NCBI GenBank assembly: GCA_963576475.1
Contig: OY754979.1
Span: forward strand, 34,199,778-34,263,777
Direction of reading: 5' to 3'
Source of the DNA: Molanna angustata
Lineage: Eukaryota; Arthropoda; Insecta; Trichoptera; Molannidae
DNA length: 64,000 nucleotides
Shown: positions 42,233 through 53,700 of the stretch, piece by piece
How the letters are laid out: every line of letters begins with the position of its first letter
Numbering within the stretch: the first letter of the stretch is position 1
The notes under the pieces: generated by a model
What the model was told of the DNA's origin: nothing
Seen by the model: the letters and a program-made list of their open reading frames with translations, nothing else
Database searches by the model: none
Translations under genes and position numbers: made by a program

Positions 42233-42905
42233 GATAGTATATTTTTATGTTAAGATGGATAAACTATTAATGCAGTATGGTGAAGAATGCTTATGTTGTA
42301 TGAAATATTTTAATAAAAGCAGACAAATTTTGTTTTAAAGAACACGAGTGCATTTTGAAAATTTTGACACGTGATATCATATGAAGTAATTTTATGTTAT
42401 TCATGGAAAGCTAATCAGTTCTATGTTCAAGCTCTTTACATTATAACATAAAATCAAATTACTGAACTTTTCCATACATAAGAAATTTATCTAATTATAT
42501 ACATTTTTATTCATTCTAAATGTTACTACCAGGATTATAAATAATCTAACGATAGTGTATTTTTATGTTGAGATAGACAAACTATTAATGCAGTATGGTG
42601 AAGAATGCTTATGTTGTATGAAATATTTTAATAAAAGCAGATACATTTTGTTTTAAAGAACACGATTGCATTTTGAAAATTTTGACACGTGATATCATAT
42701 GAAGTAATTTTATGTTATTCATGGAAAGCTAATCAGTTCTATGTTCAAGCTCTTTACATTATAACTTGAAATCAAATTACTGAACTTTTCCATACATAAG
42801 AAATTTATCTAATTATATACATTTTTATTCATTCTAAATGTTACTACCAGGATTATAAATTTTCTGACGATAGTATATTTTTATGTTAAGATAGACAAAC
42901 TATTA
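42233..42905. repeat. 318-bp tandem duplication inside the Harbinger
   Basis: 'GATAGTATATTTTTATGTTA' and its downstream sequence start at 42233, 42551 and 42869, with few differences. Two full units and a partial third. Confidence 0.9.
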
Positions 42906-43227
42906 ATGCAGTATAAAATAGCAGTTACCACATTCTGGAGACTTCCAATATTCATACATTTATTTCAAAATTGTATAATATACTGTCTGTTTCCAGAATT
43001 GTCTGTCTGTTTCCAGAATAAAATAAAATCATTGAGTAAAATCTGGTTGTGTGGCCATGATTCAATTTGTCTGGTTTCCTTTTCTATGGGTTAGGAAGGT
43101 CAGATGGCAGTCGCTTCAATGTAATAATCAGACTCGCCAATTCCATGTTCATGGTCAAAGCGTACCCCTATAGAAACGGGACAAAGCGCTAGGATGAAGA
43201 AGATCAACATGATCACATTAAAAGTCC

Positions 43228-45021
43228 TTAAAAATATGTTCTTATGAAGTTTGCTCTTATTATATTTCCTCTTATAGATACATTATTTTCATTCCTGATT
43301 ATATCATGTTCTTCTGCTGTCTCATGTTCTACTGTGTCATTTACGGTATCTGAAATTAAATGATACATAAGATATACAAATAATGACATCACTGGTTAGT
43401 TGGAAGAAATTGCCATTTGGCAATAAACTCACCACTTGCGCAGGGTGCAAGGAAGAATTGTTTATTATTATTTATTTAACATATATGTAAGTATGAAAAT
43501 TTTTCATGGTATTGACACAATTATTTATATATATTTTTTGAAAAGAATGAATATGTCTTTGTAACAAGTACATATACATCCTCATACATAAAGCTAAGCA
43601 AAAGAGCTTGTGCTATAGGTGAACGGAAATCAGTTGCAGCAGGATTTGAACTCGCGACCACTGGATTTCTAACCCAGCGCGCTAACTGATCTGCCACATA
43701 TTGTTAGTAAAACTAGTTCATTATCAAATGCCTTATTACTTTTAAAATTTTCGAGTTTACCTTCAATATTGTCATTGAAATCAATTGCAATATTATGCAA
43801 TACCGCAAGAGCAACAATCAAGATTTTGCTGTTGTCTAATGACACTGTCAAGCCTCGTAATAGACATCGAAACCTTTGCTTCCACACTCCAAAACATCTT
43901 TCAACGGTATTCCTAGTAGCAATTTGTGCCGCATTGTATCTCTCCTCTTGTATATTTCTAGGATTTAATATTGGTGTGAAAAGATTCCCAGTGCAGGCAT
44001 AACCGGAATCTCCTAAGAGTCTTCCATAAAATTCATTATTTTCCAATTTATCTTTTATACATGATTCGTTATAAATCCTTGAATCATGTGTGCTTCCACG
44101 CCATCTGGATATAATGTCTCTGATTTTTAATTTGGCATCACACACAACCTGAAAGGAAATAAGCACACTAAATTATTTTGTTAAAATATTTGTGAATAAT
44201 TTGTTAATGTACTATAAATTTCATAAAATAAAATTAAAAGTCGAAAATATTAAAATAAATACCTGCACGTTTAAAGAATAATATCCCTTTCTATTTATGA
44301 AATATTGAGCATTTTCTCCACCATTTTTTTTTATTTTGATGTGTGTGCAATCTATGGCGCCTATCACATTTGGGAAGTTTTTAATTGCTTTAAACCTATT
44401 CATTACATCTAGTTGTTCTGCAGATGAACTTGGCATTTTTATATAAGTTGAACTAAGACGTGCAATAGCTCGAGCTACTCTGCTACAAATTCGCGAAACT
44501 GTTGGCTGACTAAGTCCATGAAGATCACCTGCATCATCTTGTACCTGTAGGCAATAAAAACTAATTACAATAAATTATTCGTCAATACATTAATACAAAA
44601 AGCTCGCAAGGAAGTGACATAATAATATTATTAATAAATTATATAATGAAGTTTGGTATTACAAATTTATAGTAACCATAAGTGTATAAATATCTTGGAG
44701 GAGTTAATAATAATAATGTCAGTAAGAACTAACCTCACTTCTAGCCCAGCTACGAATTGCAACAAGTACTTGTAATTCCGCTGACACTGCACCACCTCTC
44801 GTGTTTTTAGTAATCTCAGAAGATATTAATGATATTATGAACCGTACAGTTTCTTTTTTGAAACGATATTTGTTTTTAAATTCGGCTTCATTATAAATAA
44901 TGAATGGAGAACACCGTTCCTTATACACTTTTCGCGCGGGCATTTGTCTACCGGTGATAGCGAATTCATTTATTTGTGCAATTGAATTGAAAGCAGAAAC
45001 AATATTCACAAAATTGTCCAT
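43228..45021 (-). CDS. Harbinger (HARBI1-like) DDE transposase, SINE-disrupted
   Basis: Exon 1 45021-44734 and exon 2 44544-44263 splice in frame to exon 3, which begins at 44148. The last exon is 43349-43228 (ends SIRGNIIRANFIRTYF). A helix-turn-helix spans exons 1-2 (VAIRSWARSEV, LSQPTVSRIC). Catalytic residues: Asp about 161 (GAIDCTHI), Asp about 237 (LLGDSGY), Glu about 273 (NTVERCFG). It would cut and paste the element. A family-2 SINE (43505-43697) lies at the end of exon 3, adding a stop at 43669 and apparently removing the donor needed to reach the last exon. Confidence 0.88.
43505..43697 (-). repeat. tRNA-like SINE (family 2) inside the transposase gene
   Basis: Minus strand head GGCAGATCAGTTAGCGCGCT, anticodon-like loop TTAGAAA, box B GTTCAAATCC, body 'TTCCGTTCACCTATAGCAC'. 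A family-3 SINE tail ('GGAAGAAATTGCCATTTGGC') lies just beyond, at 43395-43455. Confidence 0.8.
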
Positions 45022-45785
45022 TTTAATTAGGTATATTGGTAAATTTTGATACAAGAAACACAAAATTCACGCCGCTTCGCAATTTCACAAGACACAAACC
45101 CACAAACGTCAAAAATTGTTTAACATAATAACATTAATAACATCGACAATCGGCACTATTCGGGAATCATCGGAAATGTTCGGTCCCTATTTGGCTTTAT
45201 ATTGCTGTTAAAACAGCCTGGGACCGTGTATATCTTATATTGGCGTAATGTAGCCGTTATATAGCAGTATTGCCTTATATATGATATTATGAATAGTAAT
45301 TTTCAGTATTGTTGTTATACACTGTTTTAAACCTAACATAAGTTATTATGAATAAGACTGAAAGTGTTTATTTTTTTGCGTACCTACTTCAAACAACATC
45401 AAAAATTACAAAAATGGTGATAATCCTTTATTATTTAGCTAGCGCGCTAGATTTATTAAAATGAAATTTAAATAACTCAATGCATATGTAGGTACTAGTT
45501 ACAATTATTTATTCATTTATTTTTTTTTAAATAAAATAAAACGAAATTCAGTGTCATCCATGTCATGTTGAAATAATAAAATATTTGGTCAAACACAAAC
45601 TTGTAATCAAATTCGTTTTGGTTATTCTATATCACTGTCGGACGACGTTTTTTACTGAAAAACAGCATAAATATATAAAACAGTATATTTCAAAATATTC
45701 GTAATATTATAAATGTACCACAACATAAAAAAAACAAGTGTGGTAAAACTCAATCCTTCCATAACTTATCGTTAACGAACGCTTA

Positions 45786-46682
45786 GGGCCAGTCTTATAA
45801 ACGAAAGACCAAATATTCGTAAGTATGTTTACGATTTACTAACGGATGGATGTTCCTATGTAGATATTACTATCGGTGGTATTATAAAACAATTTTAACT
45901 GTCCGTTTATTTGACAGTTACAGTCTAATTAGACTACAATGGATTTTCAATAGATTTGTAATGGACTATAATGGATTGTAATGGATAAAGCGGTGCTGTC
46001 ATTGCAATATATAAACAGAGAGTGTTTATTTTTTTGCGTACTTCAAACAATATTGAAAATTACAATAATAGTGATAATCCTTTATTATTTAGCTAGAACG
46101 CTGGATTAGTAATTCAGTGGACGCGGGTTCAAATCTCGCCACAACTGATTTTGTTCACTTATATCACAAGCATTTATGCCTAATTTATAGCATTAAAAAA
46201 CATAATGTATATGTAGGTACTATAGTTACAATTATTTATTCATTTATTTTTTTAAATAAAACAAATAATTAAAATAAAATAAAACGAAATTCAATGTCAT
46301 CAATGTCATGTTGAAATAATAAAATATTTGGTCAAACACAAACTTGTAATCAAATTCGTTTTGGTTATTCAAAAGCACTGTTGGTCGACATTTTTTACCG
46401 AAAAAAAAGCAATTCAATATAAAAATCCAAAAAATATAAAACAGTGTATATCTAAATATTCGTAATATTAAAAATGTACCGCAACATATAAAAAACAAGT
46501 GTGGTAAAACTCAATCCTTCCATAACTTATCGTTAACGAACGCTTAATCGGTGGTCCGACAGTCGGTAAAGGCTATCGGTAAAATTTTATAATTTGTTAT
46601 AGGACGAAATATAGAGCATTTGTATCAAATTTCGGTTTGTTTGGTCTGAAATCTAACTAACGGACGTTTTTAAGACCGGCCC
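45786..46682. mobile_element. Harbinger-type non-autonomous element, copy 2
   Basis: Begins GGGCCAGTCTTATAAACG and ends CGTTTTTAAGACCGGCCC. About 80-90% of it parallels copy 1 by eye. It carries a SINE-like insertion (46095-46190). It lacks the 6-kb insertion, reading ATATAAACAGAGAGTG at the equivalent point. Confidence 0.8.
46095..46190 (+). repeat. tRNA-like SINE (family 2) fragment
   Basis: 'GGATTAGTAATTCAGTGGAC', box B GGTTCAAATC and 'TTGTTCACTTATATCACAAG'. Absent from element copy 1 at the same position. Confidence 0.65.
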
Positions 46683-46685
46683 TAA

Positions 46686-47165
46686 GACAATCTATTTTTC
46701 ATTTACACAAACAATAGGAGAAGGAAAAAGAAATACAGAAGAAAGAGGAAACTGGGTAAGAAAAATTCAAAAGGAAAAAGGATCTACATTAGATTCAAAA
46801 GTAGAAACAATGGAAAATACACATTTGAGATAATGGTATTCAAAATATTTATTATTATTACTTGATTGGCTCTTGTTACCTCAAATGGAGGAACACAAAA
46901 TCTTTACAATAACGAACATCACAATTCACAAATAATTGAATCTAATTTTTTTTAAATAATATTATACTTTTAATCGCCCAAAATAATCTACAAATGATGA
47001 GATTCTAAGCATTGGATGGTTTTGTCGTATTCACATAAAGAAAAACGAAATAGAATTCGAGATTGACGAATGAGATTGAAACAAAATAGACGATAAACGA
47101 AACGATGAAATAATATTGATGGTAGCAAAACTTTAAATCTAGTGAATACGTAATGAAAAATATAA
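46686..47165. other. Continuation of interrupted frame, then no gene seen
   Basis: The first 147 bases continue the open segment of 38965-39104 (KRNTEERGNWVRKIQKEKG) to a stop at about 46832. The remainder is AT-rich with nothing recognised. Confidence 0.35.
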
Positions 47166-47169
47166 CACC

Positions 47170-47735
47170 CCCTATTCAGTAACTATTGTAACTAAAATAG
47201 GAACGTTCTAAAATTGTAGATTTCAGATTTATGGTCTTATTTCAGCGTTATAAAATATCGACTTGGACTAAATGGAATTGGAACGTACCTATATTGTCCG
47301 GAACGTTCTTAAAAAGTTACTGAATTAGACGTATTTCGAATAATTATGAATCATTCATTCATACCATCACGGCATATCCCACAATGTGGGGTAACCAGCG
47401 AAAGGTGTGCGGGTGTGCATTGCCTTATAAAAGGGAGCACAACATATCTGTGTATACCCACACACCAGTCTCGTCTCACCTAAAAAGGCACTATATTCAG
47501 AATGGGTGTTGAACCTCATTGCTGAACTATGTGAGATGATATTGTTGCCTGTTGTATTTTCGATTACCCGGCTCTTACGGGACACTCGAAAACAATAATA
47601 GAAAAGAGTGGAAGCACTATTCTAAGCCGGTGCCTCACAGCTAGATAATTATGAAAATGATGAAATAAGACAGTAAATCTAAAATCTACAATTTAAGAAC
47701 GTTCCTATTTTAGTTACAATATTTACTGAATAGGG
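47170..47735. mobile_element. MITE with about 75-bp inverted ends, carrying repeat A
   Basis: CCCTATTCAGTAACTATTGT (47170) pairs with the segment ending TTTACTGAATAGGG (47735). Pairing extends through 'AAAATAGGAACGTTC'. Interspersed repeat A is inserted within it. It lies just after the stop of gene 2. Confidence 0.75.
47345..47647 (-). repeat. Interspersed repeat A, most complete copy
   Basis: Shows the (CATT)n edge, 'ACGGCATATCCCACAATGTG', 'CACCAGTCTCGTCTCACC' and the far tail 'GCCGGTGCCTCACAGC'. Confidence 0.8.
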
Positions 47736-47772
47736 TATTGTGCTTCTTACTTTTACACTTAAATTTAATTTA

Positions 47773-50700
47773 TTAACTCCTACTTGCAACTAATGCTCCA
47801 TTCTCGGTGTTGCCATTTTTGTCATGTTCTATGTAAACGAAATCTTTCGAAAAAAATCTGAGGATGTGTTCCAAAGGTTTGCCTTTAGTCTCGGGAACAA
47901 AGAATACTGTGTAGACAATCAAGAGTATAGCGATGAAAGCAAAACCCCAAAAGGTTCCATAAGATCCAACCAGAGACACTGCTGAACCGTATAACTGGGA
48001 GACTGTCAGAGATAAAACCGACATCCAGATGGTAATGAATGTCATCAAAATTCCTCGAACCTAGAAAAAAATTCAAGCCATCTTCATTCATTTATCATTG
48101 ATAGTGATCGTACCGAGGTCAAAATTCAACCGTTATTTATTATAACGGTTACTGGACATGATAAGTTTGAAAAGTTACTGGACATGATATGTGTAGGTAT
48201 TCAAAAAAAAACATCGTGTATTCATCAAAGGGAATTGAGTGTAATTATTTAAGTTCCATTTATATTGTTTGACAGTCGATTTTGTATATTTGTAACACGT
48301 ATCATGTATAAATTGAAGCTTTCTACAGTCCTCTATATAAAATTTAACTATGTCAATTCTGAAACTCCACAGTGAACGCAGTTCGCTTAGAAAAGGGTTT
48401 TTACTTCATATATTAATATATAGATAACAAAATCGAATGGGTAAAATAAAATCTCAACTAGCTATCGGTAAATATATTGAATAACCATGGTGGTTGCGTA
48501 TAATTTTTAGGATTTTTCTTGCTTGGTAATATGCGTAAACCATCCCTTACTCCACCAAATTTTATCAAGATATTTTCCAATACCATACATACATTACTAA
48601 CAATTTTTATTTTCTTCTTCAGAATATCGTAATACAACAATGATTTTTTGAACCTTATTTCTATTCTTTTTTTATTAAGCACAGCCACCAATAGAGGCGG
48701 ATATGTGCTGTACAATTTAGATTTTATAGGTATTCACTGTTGAAAAGAAGAGTTAAAACAGAATTCCATCAGATCTCAGAGAAAAAAAGGGCTTTACATT
48801 ATACCAATGCAAAAGGGAAGCATATGTATGTACAAGCAATTAAATAATTTCCAATAAATCATCAAATGCGTCACTTTCAGCATATGGTAGTGAAAGGCTT
48901 CCTACGCTTAACTATATCTTTATACCTGTGGTGGAAATGAATTTAGCTATCTTTAATATGTCGTGACCCAATCGCCAACAGATGCTCCAAAGGGTCTTTC
49001 TTTTTTCACCACTTCTCCGTACATACCTCTATCCGAGACCAACGGGCAGGAAAAGTGTCTCAAGATCCTGACCGCACTCGCAGTATGGGCTGTTAACGAC
49101 GCCTATTCTGAACAAATGAGGGGCTATTGAGCAATTTTCGATCCGCATTCTACATATAGTTGAGACGACACATTTGTTCAACTGATAAGCTGTATATCGA
49201 GGCTTTCGTGGAATTGTAGGTTTAATATCTCTACAAAATCTGCCTTTGTTCGAACAAATTTCTATTCTAAGTATAGTTCGCGGCAAACAACATTAATACG
49301 TCACGTGGCGTCAGCAGAACGCAAATTTGAGTTTAGCTTTATTGATGTATGTGCGAACCGCTCCCCTACTCGTTGTAAATTCTTAGGTTAATTTCCGGAA
49401 ACTATTATGTATGCATTTTATAATCAAAAATTAATAAACTTTATAATATGTCTATAGAAAACCAATCAGCTATTGTTCTCGATAAAAAATGTCTTCATCA
49501 GACTAAGAATATAAACAATATACACAATTACCTGAACCATGAAGACCTCAGAGAACATTATAATTGGCACAGGTCCAACACCGACAGAGAAAAACATGAC
49601 AGCAAGAGACAGTGAAATAACAGGAACCCAACCAAGACTAGATACATCATAGCCATTCTCCTTCAGATAGAAGTATGAACCCAATCCAGCCATACCCAGA
49701 GACACAACTGCAGCTGATGTGGACAGAAGTGGCTGAAACATCAAAAATTTATAAACCAATGATTGATTTATTAAACTCTACAAAAAATATCAACTTCATT
49801 GAACTATCTAGTGACGAACACATGCTGAAACACGATAAGAATTTTGTTTTTTGTTTTTCTTTCCATTCATTCCAACAGTGGGAATTTGAATCTAAAGATA
49901 TAAATTATACATCAAAACTCGACTTCCAAACAAAAAAAAAAGATCACTTGCATTCACAGATGTGGTCTTTTGCAAGTATTACAAATCTATTACAATTTAA
50001 ACTATATGAGCGACCCTAGGCTTGATGTTTTACCTCAAGTCTCTATACATACAGAAAATGTTTGATGAGGATGGTAAAATTCTAACTTTATTTTAGGTAT
50101 GTCTGCGCTGGGATTGGCCTCTCGATTGATGCGACAACATGCAGCTCAAAATGGAAACAAATCCCTCTCCTCTCCCCCTCCTTTTCCCCTCCCTGGGCCA
50201 TTTCTATATCCTCCTCCCTTCCTTAGTATTTGAGTATATGTAAGTTCAATAGTTTTTTTTTAAATGAAAAGCTGTAAAGTTCATTCAAATAAATAAAACC
50301 AATAAAAACTATATAAAACTATGTGATTTAAAGTAAAAAGATAATGATATCTTACTTTTCTTCCAACTCTCTCGATCAGCAAAATTGAAACAATGGATCC
50401 AAAGAGCTGGAGAGCTGCCAGGATTATGGAAGAGATCTGCGGTGAGAAAAACCCACCAGCTGCTTCAAATATCAAAGAGGCGTAGCTCATTATAGCGAAC
50501 ATTCCGATGAATCCGTTAAATGTTACCAAAGTTGTGCAGACTGCAAAGGACTTCAGAGTCACTGGATACACGACTAGAAACAAAATTAGTAATATCAATC
50601 AAATAAACGACAAAATGTTGTGTTTATTGACAGAATAATAATGGAAACATTATTGTAGCTAGTGAAGTTGTATAATGTATCAAATAGTATGGAAAAAGAT

Positions 50701-53700
50701 TTTATATACATCAGAGGAGATTTACCATGATCTTACATACGTATTTGTTTGAGCGTGGCCAGATGCAATGAACTCTGATTTGCCAGTGTTTGGTCTCTCT
50801 TCACCTGTTTAAGGTTCTCCTCCACAATTATTGACGATTCTGATACTCCATACAACCAAGCTATCGACTCTATCGCTTTCTGAAACACAAATTTTAGTAA
50901 TTATTTGTATGTATCTTGGTGTCGTATTTTTTCTTTCATTTACTATAACTTTGAGACAAAAAAACATGCGCGGATTGGACTAATGGCACATGGTGGCGAG
51001 GAATATGGAAACATGGAGGACAAAAGGGGAGGTCTATGTTCAACACTGGATGATTTATGGCCAATGATTACAATACGAGAATGACAGAGTTCAGTTTTCA
51101 ATTTAATTTTGGTATTGAGTATCTAACTGAATCCTATATTTACAGTTCAGAGCGTAGATGGCACGTCGTTGTCTGTTTTCTATAAAAGACATAATTTTTC
51201 GAACGGTGTATGCATAATGGAACAAAATGATCGATGGAACATGCGTACATACACTCAAATGACGACCGAGAAACTGCCACAGAAAGTCGGTCAGATGATA
51301 TCAAAATAGTGGCGCTAGGTATAATAGCACCGAGTAGCGAGGGAAAGGAAGGCATGGAAGTCGAGGAGAGTGACCTTTATCCATTATTGACGATGATGGA
51401 TTGAACCGAGGCTTTTGAAATTTGGGTAAATTGGAGGATTTTAAAAGTATTCGTTTAACAACAAGAAGATCTATCACTTACTTCGTATTTCCCCTGCTTG
51501 ACCAAGTAGACCGGTGTCTCTGGCATCCAAGAAAATATTAGTATATAGCAAACTGGTACAGCCCCCATTATCCAGATGAATTTGAAGTATTCAGTGTAGG
51601 CTCCGACAGTGAATGCAAAGAGTATCCCGGCGTTGACACTAAGGACCGCCATGGAACTGAGAGCTCCTCTGCATTGAGGACTAGCCACCTCGGAAGCGTA
51701 AAGTGGAGCTAAGAGCATGGCCCCTGCACCACCTATCCCAGCCAATACTCGGGCGACATAAAGTGGCGGAAGGGATGTGGCTGATAATTTTAAGATCCAA
51801 CAAATCTGAAATAGTCAATAGTGTATTTAAAAAAAATCAATTGTATGTTTTTCATTAAATAAATCCCAAATGTTTGACTAAATCATCATTCATTCGCATC
51901 ATCATTCGATCTCAATCTATCTCTTTAATTCATTTGCATCACATTTCGATCTAGATCTATCTCATTTATTGATTATCATTCATTCGCATCACCATTCGAT
52001 CTTAATCTCTTTTATTAACTATCATTCATTCGCAGCATCATTAAATCTAAATCTATTTATTTTATTAATTATCATTCATTCGCATCATCTTTTGATCTAA
52101 ATCTATATCTTATATTGTTATACGTGAAGCGGACCCCTTAATAAGAAATCTGGGCGCACGAAGGAGTTTGAGATTTGGTATAGTTAAAGTTTATATGGAG
52201 AAGGACTGCAGAAAGATAAAATTTTTACATAATGTGTAATTAAATTTTAGAAATTGTCTGCCTTCGTGGTTCAGTTGGTTAGGTACCTGACTGCTGACCC
52301 AAGGGTCCCAAGTTCGATTCCCGGTGGAGAATATTAAGATCGTAAGTCTGCAGAATGTGGCAACTTGTTATTGAGTGCGTGTTAAATTAACATTTGACAT
52401 AGTACCTACATGTTAGTTGCTCGAGAAGTACCTAACATATAATAAAAATTAAAAAAAAAAATTCACACCAGTCGATAGATTGTTTACATTCACACTGTCA
52501 ATTTCAAACTCAGTGGTTTTATATAGCAAACAAATACAAATACAGTACATGTTAAAGAAAAATACAAACCAAAACACAGAAGTTTTCAGTTCCTATTTTC
52601 AAGTACAATTAGCTAGACTATGGAATGGCCTAAGTGATGAAGTAACGTTATCTCAATCTATACAAATATTTAACAGTAAAATATAAATACTTTATTTGTC
52701 AAAGAGTTCCTGAATATTCCTTCTGCATCCTTCCATTCCTCGTTAATCTAAATAAAATAAAATATTTGCAATATTTTAATAGAAAAATTTGTACCCTTTG
52801 AAAACATGATGTTTTTATAAAAGATCAAGGTCCTGTGACTTATCAAACTTCTAAAATATTATATTGAATTACGGTTAAATTTTGAGCTATACTAGATCAC
52901 TAGTATATAAACTAAAAACCATACCCTTCAACTGTTTCATAGCAACTCTATTGATTATTATCTTTATTTTTACCGTGAGTGGTATACCGCTGCATAGCCC
53001 AGCGAATTTCCTTCCGTATCTGTCAGCAATCAATCCGAAGATAGGAACACCAAATATGGCACCAAGACACAGGAGCGAAGCCAGGAGGGCCTCGTCAGCT
53101 GGATCGAGAGGCAGTCCGAGGGGGGAGTTGGTCGGTGAGCGAAGTGATGGAAGAACTGGAGACAGCCAACCAACCACACCGCCGTAGCAGAACGACAGAA
53201 TACTCACTGAAATCAATACAACCAATGTGTTATTTAATGTATGCAATTTTACAAATATATAAAGATACCTAAGTACGAGATTAAGTAAATTATCGATAAG
53301 AATTAAATTTATTTAGATTATTTGAACCATTAAATAAGCATAAAAATATAAATGGTGTTTATTCTGAAAGTTTTAACATGCTTAAAAAAATTACAAAATA
53401 GACGCGATTTTTTCAAATTTTCAAAACTTTAAGGCGACAGTTACACGTAAAGTATTTACTGTGATCCATCAATATAATATTTATTGATGGACGTCAGTAT
53501 TTAATGATGGATTAATAAATTAATAATTAAATCCATAAATAAATATTGACATCCATCAATACACTAGACTACACGTTCAGTAAATACCACGATACATCAG
53601 TATTAAATTTATTGGCGGATCACAGTAAATACTTTACGTGTAACTATCGCCTTAGTACGATGCGCGAACGGAAGATATTAACCGAAATTAAAAATTTTAT

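Larger units (their letters stand above)
39342..45360. mobile_element. Near-complete PIF/Harbinger DNA transposon
   Basis: A 6019-bp element with the 17-bp terminal inverted repeat CAGTCTTATTCATAATA at both ends. AAA lies on both flanks. It carries the two genes typical of the superfamily in convergent orientation: a Myb/SANT-like protein (+) and a DDE transposase (-). The reading frames are largely intact, apart from a SINE in the transposase. Confidence 0.9.
39105..46682. mobile_element. Composite of Harbinger-type non-autonomous elements
   Basis: The outer ends GGGCCGGTCTTA (39105) and TAAGACCGGCCC (46682) are inverted repeats. TAA flanks both, matching the TWA target preference of PIF/Harbinger. 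Inside are copy 1 (39105-39341 plus 45361-45782, split by the autonomous Harbinger) and copy 2 (45786-46682) in the same orientation. Confidence 0.8.
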
